This document shows positions 12,353-24,357 of a stretch of 64,000 nucleotides of DNA, piece after piece. Position 1 is the first letter of the stretch, and the number at the start of each line of letters is the position of its first letter. The DNA is from Zonotrichia leucophrys gambelii (Eukaryota > Chordata > Aves > Passeriformes > Passerellidae). Below the pieces are notes generated by a model, which saw only the letters and a list, made by a program, of their open reading frames with translations, did no database searches and was not told where the DNA came from. The translations under genes and the position numbers were made by a program. Location: the NCBI RefSeq assembly GCF_028769735.1, contig NC_088171.1, forward strand, positions 61,928,216 through 61,992,215. Reading direction: 5' to 3'.

Positions 12353-14754
12353 TATAGGCCACAGGCAAGGGAACAGAACAGCTGAAAGAGATTGTTTTAG
12401 GGGTGAATGGCATAAAGACAACTGTCACAAGCAAAGTTCACACTCGAGGTTAAGAAGGGGTCTCCAAGACTGTCTCTAACCTAAAGAAATGGATGGAAGG
12501 TTTCCCTTCCCCTCATCCGGTTAAGACAATGTAGAACTGTGAATGTCAGTGCATGTAATCCAAATTACGTTTTTAAAGCATTCAAATAGCCAAAGAAAAC
12601 TATAATTTCTTATTAAACACTACAACACCACAGAAAAAAAATAATGCTGTTATTATAGTGAGTGAAGAAATTTGATTTTGGATAACTGAAAGAAAAAAAT
12701 TCTGAAAGAAAAACTTCCTGAAACAATGAGTTGTACTGAAAAAGGAAAACCTGTTGGCAAAAGACCCCCAAAAAAGGAAAGCAGAGAATACTGTTCTTAT
12801 TAATTTTATTAGGTGCAACATTAGACCATAGCTTATACCTACCAGACCAGCCTTCAGACAAATTGTACATGGTAGTAAATATATTTTGTGATTTTTTTTC
12901 CCCCAAACTTAAGGTTTTTTTCTGCAAGTATTGGCAATGAGCTTATATTAATGCCTTGCCCTCCTTTTAGCATGTGTCTGGACATATAGGTAGTAGCACA
13001 GGAATTTATCATCTATTATTAGAATCTTCTCTCACCTTTTCCTTATGAAAAATCCCCAGCAAAGAAACCAAATTCTATCAATTCCTTTTTGAATTCACAA
13101 ATTCAGACTCCATCATCAGAGCTGAGTTAAAAGATGGCATTTGAACAACAAATTAAAACCACTATAAAATTGAACATTTTCAAGCACCTGATCCAACAAC
13201 CCTAAGTGGGAAGCACAGTCTGGATGTTGTGCAGAAGAGCAAAAATCCCCAGAGCTGATGGCTCAGCACCCTCAGTCACTGCTGCTTTCCCAAGACTGAC
13301 AAAGATCAAGACATGAACTTCTGCTTGATATCAAGTAACAATGAAATTCCTTATCTTTAAGGACTGAGTGAAGAGAGCAGCACCACACCCTGCAACATGA
13401 TTTTGTTCATACCACAAATATCTTGTGTAGCAGTAGTAAGCTCATGGAAGAAAGTGCTTTCTTTTTATACATTACTTAATAAACCAATGCCACCTAACAT
13501 CAGCTGCCATTTCTCAGAACATGAACAGAACATTCACTACATTTGAAAAAAACATCATAATGAAGTTATTTTATCCATTTTAATGACACTATTGGCAGCA
13601 GTCAAAGCATTTATTACCAATGGTAGTAGTAATACCACCCTTTATAAAGGCCTGGTTGTTTCTATAGCAACATGAATTATAAGGTCCAATCAAGATAGAT
13701 ACAATAAAATATGCTCTTTTTCTCCATAACACCAGTTGTCATTCAGTTAAAAGGAAATTACATATTTTAAAAATTCATAAACTCTACAAATGTCTGAACT
13801 CCATTTGCTGATAAGGTGTTAATTATCTTAGTAATTAGATTTCTTCCTGGATGGAATTATTACACACAAAGAAAAGCCTGGATACAAAAAGAGAATAAGG
13901 ACCATGGTGTATTCAGCAACAGCAATTAATTACAATTCAATCCAGTGTAACTGCCTAAAATATGACATTGCATAGTGCATTTTTATATCACTGCTGATTA
14001 TATTGTTTAACAAGCAGTTTAAAAAGGGGAGAAAAGCATGAGATTTCACTCAAAGTCCAAAATGACAAAAATCAAGCTCTTAAAGACTTCTCAAAGCAGT
14101 GACGAACAAAAATATGTACAATTAGTTCCACACGTGAAACATAATTTCTTAATGAAAAAAGAGGGGAAAAAGATATCATTATGGAACATACACACTTGAA
14201 AATTAAAGTGACCTTTTCTCTGGCAGCCTGAAAGAAAGCAGCACAAAACTCTTTATTACTTTGATTCAGATGATGCTTAAAAATTGCTCCATCTATGAAA
14301 TATGATCCAAAATCACATAAAAACAAAATGCTGCTTATCTATTCTGAAGCAAACAAAGAAAACACTGCTGAACATCCCCTATAACATTTATTACATGAAC
14401 TCATTTACAGTTAGCCTAACTATTCAGTTTCCACAAATGGGTTTTAGGGTGTAGGATAGAAGCTCTGCAATATGTTGACTCTCAATTGATATGCTTTACA
14501 ATAAAACTGTGGAATTTCAGAACAAGATGAATTAGAGGAATTATTAAAGCCATGTATAAGATAAAACAGCCCTAATACTTATTTTCTTCCTTCTCTATAT
14601 ATATAAATCTCTTCCCTCTACTCAAGCAGACTGATGTTTTGCCATTCTGAAGTAGACCAGCAAATGCAAACCCCATCACCCTGGGAAATTCTGAATACCC
14701 AAAAAAGAAGGAAATACTTCACCTTACAGGGAAGACACATCTGTTTTAGTATGA

Positions 14755-14759
14755 TGCTG
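14755..14759. other. Left target-site duplication (TGCTG) of the solo LTR
   Basis: This TGCTG abuts the TG end of the LTR at 14760 and is repeated exactly at 16048-16052 after the CA end. The pair marks the integration site and shows that no flanking deletion followed insertion. Confidence 0.8.
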
Positions 14760-16047
14760 TGTCATGGTTTGAGCCTGCACAGAGCCAGTGCCCCCCATGA
14801 AAATGCCTCACCCTGGTGTCTGCTGTGAGATGTGACCAGGAATAAGCAAAACAGGCTCCAACTTAAACATAAATAACACTTTATACCTAAAACTACAGGA
14901 AAAAATAAGAAAGACTATAAGGAAAAGAAAAAAAAATTGAAAACCTTACAAAAACCACTTTTCCTCCTCCCCACTCCCTGACTTTCCCAATCCAATACAT
15001 TCTCTCAAAAATACCAACTGCCCAGCCCGGCACGACACTTTAGTATACTCAAACTGCAGTTCATGAAGAGGAAAGGAGTCCTTCTTGTTCCATAGGCTTC
15101 TGGAAACACACTGAAAACCTCGGATGCTTCCTTGTCACTTCGGCACCGCCCGGAAAGTCCATTTGCCGCTTGTGACATGTTCCTTCCATGCTCAGTGCTC
15201 TCACCACCGAGACATGGATCAGAGCTGCTTTTAGGGTGGTCTTTCAAGGATGCCTTGTCTCACTCCAAAAAGGCACAGTCTCTGCTTTTGGGACAACTGT
15301 CCCCCCCATATTTTTCCAACCCCCTGGGGCCGGGGGGTCCTCACAAATGAACCCTCCTGGTTTTGAGGCACTGCCTCCCCCTAAATGCAGTCTGTGTCAC
15401 AGGAACAACTGAGTCCATGGCTACAAGAAAAAGTCCAGCCAAAAGGCCACTCCAAATCATCTCTCCCCATCCAATCATCTCCACAATCTCCGGGCCAAGT
15501 CATCTCATCTCTCATCTCCCTTCTTATTCAGCTTCGAGGAGGATTAGCATTTTTGTAAGGCCCCAATCATGAAAGGAAAGGGTTAAAAGTTTCAGTCTCT
15601 GTCTATCTTAGAACGATAATACTCTTACACCTGCTGCCGCTGCGGCCGGGCAGTCTCCCTCCTTCTCCTCCCAGCTGGCTGCTCTCCTGGAGGGGAGAGG
15701 GAGCTGGCTGCCCGAGAGCTCGATGTCTCTTAGAGCTCCTCTACCCTTCCATCCTTAGAGCCCCCCCCCGAAGCCCCCTCTGTCCAGGCCCCAGGCCTTA
15801 CCGCATAGCTGGCCCCTCCCCCGCCCAGCAGCAGCGGGCCGGGTGGGGGAGAGAGATCTGAACTCCTCGCCCGACGAGGTCCAAAGAAGAAGTGCTAAGG
15901 CAGTGCTTTGCTTTTAACCCCTGTGTATTCTCAGAGGTGTGTCCAAACCCCACTGGCTACACCAGGTGTCAGTATGAAACTCAAAACCTTCATTGGTTTG
16001 ACCACAGCTTCCCAGAATTCCCACTTCTTCCTGGTCAAACCATGACA
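14760..16047 (-). mobile_element. Solo LTR, 1288 bp, avian ERV (ERVL-like), intact ends and target duplication
   Basis: The plus strand starts TGTCATGGTTTGA (14760-14772) and ends TCAAACCATGACA (16035-16047), which is a perfect 13-bp inverted pair with canonical TG...CA termini. It is flanked by a 5-bp direct repeat TGCTG at 14755-14759 and 16048-16052. Five-bp duplications fit ERVL-type integrases. The interior has a GC- and CpG-rich core (about 15635-15880) unlike the surrounding intron. No gag, pol or env sequence and no primer-binding site were recognised, so it reads as a solo LTR or a non-autonomous LTR element. Minus orientation is favoured because that strand has a TTAAAAG TATA-like box before the GC-rich part. 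Orientation is less certain than identity. Confidence 0.8.
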
Positions 16048-16052
16048 TGCTG
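16048..16052. other. Right target-site duplication (TGCTG) of the solo LTR
   Basis: This is the second copy of TGCTG, directly following the terminal CATGACA of the LTR. It matches the left copy at 14755-14759. Confidence 0.8.
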
Positions 16053-17417
16053 TAAGGGCCAACACACCCATGAGCAAGTGCTGACAGCACAGGTATCCAA
16101 ACCTCACAGAAAGGAAGAACAAGATGTGTTTGAAAGAATACCGAAGAAAAGCAACATCTTGCCCTCTACCTGAAGAGGAACCAAATCAGTCTCTGGGGTC
16201 AGAGAAAAAAATCAGACCTGAGGAACTGACTGGTGCCTAGAAGTGAAGTCATGGACAAGTGACTTAGAAAGAAGATAAAAGGGATAAAAGCTGACAAAAA
16301 TAAAACAGTAAGACCACTCCCCCGCCCCCATCATCACCCCCACAGAGCAAGACTTCTCAGAAAAGCAGCAGCAAAATTGTAAAAATGTTTAGGATTCACT
16401 TGTTACATGGACCATTTCATGTGTTTTAGCTACATAAAACATTCCCTTTAGCAATAACCATTACAAACCAAATCCACATTCCGGGAAGAAATTATGTAAA
16501 GCAGCTAAAATTGTCACCTTTAGCTACTCACATGACCACTTGAAATTCTTTTGCATGATCACATATTCTTCCCACTTCCATTTCAGCAATTAACACTTAA
16601 ATCCAGAAATTACTTAAAGCCACCAACTTGCTCTTAAGCAAGACCAGCTATCTCTACCCCTTACAGTTTAACAAAATACTGAATTTTAGATTAAAAAATA
16701 ATGGATTAGAATAAATAGCAATATGAATGAAAAGAAAACACTGTAGTCTTACAGAAGGGTATGAGAACACCCTGTGTAACCTATAGTAATTGAAGTAAAA
16801 ACAAAAAGTGTGATGACCTAGCAACTTCTTGATTCATCAATTAGAAATTTGCACTTAAAAATGTTAGGAAAAAACCAGAATTTTTATGAAAATAAAACTA
16901 GTTTACTCTGAAATGTTATTTCAGCATCATACATTATTTTATATTTTAGAGTGCTTCTGCAGTACAAGCCTATTCAGAGAACATGAAATGGGGTTAATGG
17001 ATGAAATAATTTGAAGGTATCTGAGTTGGCATTTCAAGTGTATTTACAGAGCCTAACAGGCATCTCAACGTGCCATTTTGTGTTGGAGCTGAAGGATGTG
17101 TTTGCATCTTTCCAGTGACCACACACAGTCTTCCAGAAGCCCTTTTCACCCCCTCTTTCTCTTTTCTCCATCAGGCCTAGTCTTGTGGGATTTCTGACTT
17201 CAACTTTAATGGCACACTGAGGAGTCACACCAACTGGAGCTAGCACAAGAGAAACAGACTGCTCAGCTGGAAGCACTGTCTAGGAACAACAGGAAACTTC
17301 ACCCTGCTTCTCTCTTGGCTAGATGGAGATTAACCTGAGGATTAAGCCATGGAAAAATCCCCACACTTTGAGAAAGGAATTCAGCCTGTTTCTGTTCTGA
17401 AATCCCCCAGTGCCCCC

Positions 17418-17437
17418 CTCTCTCTCTCTCTCTCTCT
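17418..17437. repeat. (CT)10 dinucleotide microsatellite
   Basis: Ten CT units follow a short C run on the plus strand. It is simple sequence with no further structure. Confidence 0.95.
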
Positions 17438-18917
17438 ATGGATTAAGAATGCAGCACAGGACAATATACTCCTAAGTTAAGTGTCTGGAGTTGGGGGACT
17501 AAACCTGAACATAATTTATGCATTTCTTCATCCTCTCCCATTTATGATTTACCCTAAATTACACAATGGATGAACAGGCATCTAATAAATGGATATCCAC
17601 TGAAAATGTTTTTCTTAGTAATCTTTTCCACATGTGTTTAAAAGTAGTCCAGGATGTGTGAGTTCAGAACCTCTGTGTCAGAAAAACAAGTTCTTTTGAA
17701 TCCTCATGTCAACTGCTGAACTGATTTACACATGGAGTAAAACTGGAAAGTACCTTGGTTTAATGACAACAGGTATGTCATAAACACTTCTGTGTAAAGT
17801 CTCTTAAATGATAACATATTGGCCTTATGGCCAGATATAAATTATACTTTGGTAAAACACCTTATTAAAATGCAGCTATATATATATATCATGAACATTA
17901 TTATTCAGGAGAATTTATATAGGAATTATATAAGAAATTATCTTATTTCAAATGTCAATATGTTCTCTATTACTGTGTAAGACAATTCCAGTTTGTCTCA
18001 CAAATCAGTTCTGCTTCACCTCAGTTTGGCTAAATTAAAGCAAAAAAGGTAACTAGGTTGATACTGCATATGAAAGTATTTAAGTGGCTTCATTTATAAG
18101 CCAACACACTTTTTACTCAACTATTGAGGCAACAAATACTATCAGATATTTAATAAATCTATTCTGTTTATATGTGTATAAAGCATAATTTTAATACTTT
18201 TTTTTAAACCTATTTTCACAGCTTGGATCATATCTGCCTGAAATTGATGCCCAAGACACAACAAACCAGAAAAAAAAATGTAGTGCCATATTGTTTATAT
18301 GCTTGCTTTGATTAAAAAACAATAAAACAGAGAAATGAAAGCCAGACACGACCACAGAGAAAACCTCACATATTTTTTCAGAGTATTCTTGCAAATTTCC
18401 CTGAAGGAAGGTATGTACACCTGGGAAAATGGCTGGCAAGACCATTAAATCCTACCAGTTAATTTGGAGGTGGATCATAGTGAAACACTTCAAACTTCAC
18501 AGGTAGCAGAAACTACACAGTAAGTCCAGCCTTACAGCTACAGAGTCAGGGGATGTATCCAGCTTTTTTCATTCCACACCTGCCAGAGCACTCAAAGCCA
18601 CTCCCTTTGGTGATTCCATGGGGAACACGTTACACCTGAGCTTTGTGATCTGCAGCAGTGTCCAACAGATTTACAAGTGCAGCTTAATATGTTGGGCTTG
18701 AATTTGGGGTAGTTTGTGGTTTTGATGTAAGTCACCTTAAACGGGCTGTAGATTTGTATCTGTGATTAAGAAGCACAACCCAACAGCTCTCAGAGTTTAA
18801 CTGAGAGCGAGAACAGGTATTTTTTAATGACTGCTCTTTTCCCAACCCACTTCCTGCCCCCAGAAGACTTCTTTCAGAAAATGGGGTGAATGACACCTGG
18901 AGGCAGCAAGCAGACCT

Positions 18918-18955
18918 GATTTCCACAACTCAGCTTTCAGATTTCCACAACTCAG
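18918..18955. repeat. 22-bp-period tandem duplication
   Basis: GATTTCCACAACTCAG occurs at 18918-18933 and exactly again at 18940-18955, separated by CTTTCA. It is a small local duplication in the intron with no evident function. Confidence 0.9.
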
Positions 18956-20149
18956 AAGGTAAAGGTGTGAGGACTCTGTGCGAGTAGGCACTGGGCTGTC
19001 CTCGTTACCAGGGAATAGTGACCTAGATAAAATGCATATCTCATAATTAGCATGGCTCACTGCCTGAGGATGAAAGGGTACACATGGTTTTACTCTCTTC
19101 AAACAATTATCGTGAAGGTTGCCAGTGTTCCTACTAGATGCAGCCCAAATGGTTTAGGAGAAGCATTATAATACTCCCCATTATCAATTTTCCTTAAAAA
19201 AAACCAACCCCAAAATACCCAAACCAAAAACCAAACAGTTAAGGCTTGGACCAACTTAATTCAACTATAAGGTGTTTTTCTCTCCCCATAAACAATAAAC
19301 ATTTTATAGAACTTCATTACAGATTTATAACTTCAGATCATTATTGTTTTATGATTAAAAAATGAGCGACTTAAGACAAAAAGCTCAACACCCTTAAACT
19401 TCATTTCCATTCAATCTCTAATAAATACCATCTGCTGTGTACTTTAGGGATATAATACCCGTCAAAAACTCAGCCGTATTATGAGAACCGGCACCAAGTT
19501 GATCTGAAATGCATATTTGAACAGATGTGTTTAAATTACATCTCTCCGTCTATCCACACACATAAATTCAGAATAAGCATGTGTTGATTTAAAATGCATA
19601 AAAAAGGGATTTGGAGATGCATCAAAAGTGAACAGCATCTCAATGGATCAAGGCTCGCATTACTAAAGGTCATCCCTAAAAATAAAGTTTGAATTTATTA
19701 AGGGTTGCACCAGGGAACTGTTCTTGGGAACTGACTTAATGTTTGCTGCTCTAAAGCAGCCATTGAAAATTACACTAATTTTCTATGACCCTTCACATTT
19801 TAACATTAGAGCTGTCAGGCATGGTCAGAAATAATAGGATCTCAGCCATGAGCAGCAGAGAATATGATATACTTTTTCTCAGTCTGACACAATGCTTATC
19901 ACCAGTACTAAATGTCTTGGGCTCTGAGGACCCATCCACGTCTGTTTCAGTGACAGTCATTTAGCTCTTCACTCTGACACAGAAATCAGGCATACAAAAC
20001 AAAATTATTAGCATGCCTTTTTGGCATGATGAAACTAAATTAAAAAATTGCAAGCAGGGCTCCATTAACAAATGCTAATTAAAAAAAAAATATTTCTGAA
20101 CATGTCTTTTCACCAGTCTATAATCTACAGTCCTCAATGTTTCAGGGAT

Positions 20150-20680
20150 CTTGAAGATAAGACATACTGGTCCAGAGGTCCATCTAAGCCAGCAATCTAG
20201 TCCTAGCAGTGGGTATCAGAAGTAGCCCAGGGAAGCATTTTGGATGTTGAGCCCCCCCCCAGTATCCCTTTGTCCTTCCAACTGGGTTTTATCAGAAAGA
20301 TATTTCTGTAACTAACAGCTTCTGATGGATTTCTTTTCTATTAACTTGTCAACAAGTCTCTCCTTGAATCTAAACCCCTCCATAGCAAAACCATTTGAAA
20401 CAAAAAAATATCCAGTGAACCTTCCATGTGCTAATTCCATCTGACGTCCCCTAATTGTTATGCTGGGAGAGACCAGTAACAACTCTGTTCACCTTCTCAG
20501 TGCTCTTCATGATTTTACTGACCTCTGTTCTAGTCCCTCTCAATTAGCATTTTCCAGAATGAAGAGTCCTTAATTTCCTTTGTGTGAAGATCTGCCACAC
20601 CTCTGATAATCTCTGTTAGTCTTTACAGTAACGTTGCTCATTGTAACCGATCCTTTTTACGAGGGGCACTGACAGTATGT
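20150..20680 (-). mobile_element. Very old CR1/L3-type LINE, 3' part, heavily decayed
   Basis: Read on the plus strand, the order of remnants follows the reverse complement of an amniote CR1/L3-type 3' end. First is GACATACTGGTCCAGAGGTC and CATCTAAGCCAGCAATCTAG (20161-20200, near the LINE 3' terminus). Then come a Cys/Leu-rich stretch 'ctccttgaatctaaacccc' near 20361 and TTCATGATTTTACTGACCTC near 20507-20526, followed by 'cagaatgaagagtccttaat' near 20554. In less decayed turtle or crocodile copies these correspond to the C-terminal ORF2 segment (VYKIMN, FSLEKRRLRG). Divergence is high and indels are many, so boundaries are approximate. The insertion probably predates the bird lineage. Confidence 0.66.
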
Positions 20681-23600
20681 AACAATACAAGCATAGCAAG
20701 ATAAAAATCTCTTAAAATAGTTCTAGAATTTAGATAAATGTTCTGCTTTTAATAGTTTTCTTTCAGGTTTGGTTAATTTGTTTTCTAGTAAACAGGTAGC
20801 AAAAAGTAATGGAACTTACACAAGGTATGGGACAAGACAGAAATAAGTTTTCAAAAAATAAATAAACTAGAAGCGAAAACAAAAAGGTCAAGCATATTTC
20901 AAAGACAGGACAAAGTCAGTAATGTGGTGGTAAAGGGGAACTGAAGAAGTCAAAGGAGGAGTAGCAGTAGGACAAGTTGCAAGACTTTAACAGAGAATGT
21001 AAGATTTCTGTCTGAAGCAAAACCAAGAACCAATCAAGATTTAAAAAAAATGAGGAAATAAAATTGCCAAGAGGACAGATGTTTTATTCCAAGGTGTTGG
21101 TTCAAGATCATTTACATTAACAACTTCTGCAGCACAGGGAAAGAGCAGAGAATGGCAAGACATACATTAAAACAAAGAAGATTTTGAAAAACACATGCAC
21201 AGTTTGAAAGAGTTCCCCCCAAACAGCTGATAGATTTAAAAGAGACACAATTCTTTCACATCACAACCTACACAAACAAACTGACTGGATCTTTTTTCTG
21301 TCTTACAACTTTGTGAGAAATCATCACACAAAAAGTTCTCCAGTTGCAAACATCAACATGGAAAGGATCAACACTGAAGGAAATAGCAGTTAAAAACATA
21401 GGCATGACGTGCATTAAATTTGATGTAACCCCCATTCCATTTTCAAAGTACCTAATGAAACAGAACTTTTCCCACACCAGCTGATCACTCAAAACACAGC
21501 AGCTTCTTTGCTACACCCTTATCAACAGAGTACTTGCAGAACGTGTTGTTATAATTAAACCTGAGAGTCACAGTTTTAACAGAGCAGCAGGCAGGTTGTC
21601 TGGGGCAAGGCTTTAGCAGCCATAAACAGTTTTCCTGAATATTAGCTAGAGGCATTTAAATCACAGTTCATGTACTCTAAATAAACAATGCTACAATTTT
21701 ACACCAGACAGTTTTTGATGTACATTCCTACACATTCTTAAATGTGAATTTTTCAGAGCCAGCATCTCTCAAGTATCAAGTATCTAGTAGGTCAAAACCC
21801 TTTACTGTCACCTCTCTAAAACTTTCTTTTTTCCTCTTAGAAAGCAATGTATATACAGGAAAGGGGTTGCACAGGGAACTACTACTCCTATCAGCAGCAC
21901 AAAAAGCAAATTTGAATAATGATAAAATATTTCTCAAAGTGTAGTATTTAGGTCAAAATTCCAATAACATCCTCCCTACTCCACAAAGATTGAAAGCTGC
22001 TATCATGTAACTTCAAAGTTTTCATTTTTATTTCATGATCCATTGGCAAATGTGACTATATGGTCTTAACACTTCAGACCAAAGTGTGACACGGTGATTG
22101 GGATGTACTCAGAACACACCACCTATATAGCTTCAGAATTATATTTTCAGAGGTAACACTTCACACTCACAAGCAATGCTATTTCCTTATTAAGCCAAAA
22201 CCCATGAGCTTAACTTCAAAGAAATCCAGTGTGCTTTACTAATTAAAGTGTGATAAGATAAAGTTAATTATATTTCAATATAATCATACTTCAATCAGCA
22301 TAATGCAATATAACTTGGATCACTGGGAAACAGAGAATTTACCTTGCAAGAATAAATTTAAAGAAATTATGAAATAAATATTTCAAAGGGCATGTATAAA
22401 GAATTGTTCATTCATTCATTCATTAAAAAATATAATCGAAACAATATTCAAAAAGAACTGGGCACGACTGTTAAGGTAATGGGCATCAGTGGAGTGACAG
22501 TACACAACAAACACCATCTGCAGATCACTGTCTCATCCCATTCATGACATTCTCTGATAACAATCTGAATTTAAAGAAATCACACTAGAAATAATATCCA
22601 TTTTTATGAGCCAGGACAGTTCACTTGGCTAACTGGAAGGTAGCAGAATGGCTGTGAGAAGGGTCTGTTTTGTTCTCAGGTATACCCAAACAGCAGGTGA
22701 GTTCAGAATACAAGAGATTATACGGGATTGGTCCATAAAAATAAAATATTATTTCATGTGTCAGTTACTAAGACACAATTTAAAGCTAAATATTATGGCT
22801 TCTCTTCCAAGTGGAGAAATGGGCTTAGTCTGCTATGTTGCTTGAGGACACTAGGCAGAAAAAGCAAAATCACCAGGAAATCAGCTCTAAAACAGTTACC
22901 AGTTCCCAGTTAACCTCTCAGTTAACAGTTCCTGAATAGTTTTCTAACAGTACCTAGTTAACCTCTTAGAAGAATGGCCTCAACCAGCCAGGTTCTTACA
23001 CACTTCATGTTTGTATAGTTTTGGCAGCAGCTTCCTTTGCCTAGAATTGCCAGTAATTTAAGAACATTTCTTTGTAAAAGACAGAATCAGTTTAGAATAT
23101 TGGGGTTAACTGAAGTAATTAATGCATGCATTCCTTCAAAAGTTTTGAAGGACATTCAGATTCATATATGCACACCAAACAACACATAGGGGACATCAGA
23201 GGCAAAGTCAGGAGAAGAAAAGATGGTATTTTAAATGTAGACTGTTAGCTTGCCAATGACAAAGTTAAAACAATACAAAATCAATGGACACTGTTGCCTC
23301 AGGGAAGCTCTTATCCATTTCTCTCTGTTCAGTTCAGTGAACTACTTCACTTTCAGTGTGTCACCAAGTTGCAGATACCTTAATACTGACAATTAGGATA
23401 GCTTACCATAACATTATTAGTGTTTATTGTCACAGTAAAAAGCTTTAAATAAAATAAAGGACTGCTAAATGTGTAGAAGTTTAGGGGCCTTTCTTTTTGA
23501 GCATTCTGACAGGCTGTACACAGCCACAAATCTTAATCCATTCAAGCAATCCATTCACTTTGCTGTCTAAGGGTAGGGTTACTAAGTGGGAAATTTTAAA

Positions 23601-24311
23601 AAATTTCAGAAAAACATAAAAGGAATACTGCATGTCAATATGAGAAGAGGTATTACTAAGTAATAATAACAAAGCTATTAATGAAGTCCAAATAAAATCC
23701 AGAACTTTGGAAAAGATAATGAAACCACAACTATTACAACAAAAGGCTGGAAGGTGGTCACCTGAAATATTTTGGCCTTGCATTTGTCAGATGTCCTCTG
23801 TTATACTGAGAAACACACCATGTAAATGTGCTTCTACATTGTAAAGTAGTAACATAGCCAGAAAATGAAGTTCTCAGAGTTAAAAAACTCATACTGTGGA
23901 GAAATAATTAAGGAAATTTGATGTTGTGAGCAGTTACCTGATTTGACCTGCCCGTGCCTGAAAGTTAAAAGAGAATTAGCACAAAACTAAAATATGCTGT
24001 TATCACTGAAGAATCATCAAAGACAAAATTAAAAGTATGTTTTATGAAGAATTCAAAGATATGACAGCATACCAATTATGGCAACTAAAGATCTTTGGCA
24101 TCATTGAACCATTAACATTGGATAGGTAATGTATGAAAATTGTATTTAGGGAATAAGGTTTCAGTAAATTTAATAGCAGTAGAAGATGAATAAAGATGTA
24201 ACTGAGATGAGTAACTTCTGTCTCATATATGAATACATGTAATTAGGTAACAGACAGGATCAGTACCAACTGGGTTTACCAATGTGATTCAAAGCACAGG
24301 AGTAATATCTA

Positions 24312-24357
24312 AATGTGGTGGTAAAGGGGACGTCCCCTAATTGTTATGGGACATAAC
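24312..24357. other. Template-switch-like mosaic with two exact local copies and two palindromes
   Basis: Positions 24312-24330 (AATGTGGTGGTAAAGGGGA) are identical to 20921-20939. Positions 24329-24348 (GACGTCCCCTAATTGTTATG) are identical to 20443-20462. The two copies overlap by GA and are in reversed order relative to their sources. The junction creates a perfect 14-bp palindrome AGGGGACGTCCCCT (24325-24338). Next to it, GTTATG-GGA-CATAAC (24343-24357) is a perfect 6-bp stem. The flanks do not match the source loci. Confidence 0.75.

Noticed and set aside
15005..15572. Several 70-80 codon frames within the CpG-rich block
   Set aside because: They lie wholly inside the solo LTR, are on conflicting strands and show no recognisable retroviral or host protein.
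15635..15880. GC-rich, CpG-dense block taken as a host CpG-island promoter
   Set aside because: It is bounded by the LTR ends and target duplication, so the GC-rich core belongs to the inserted element. Any promoter activity would be the LTR's own.
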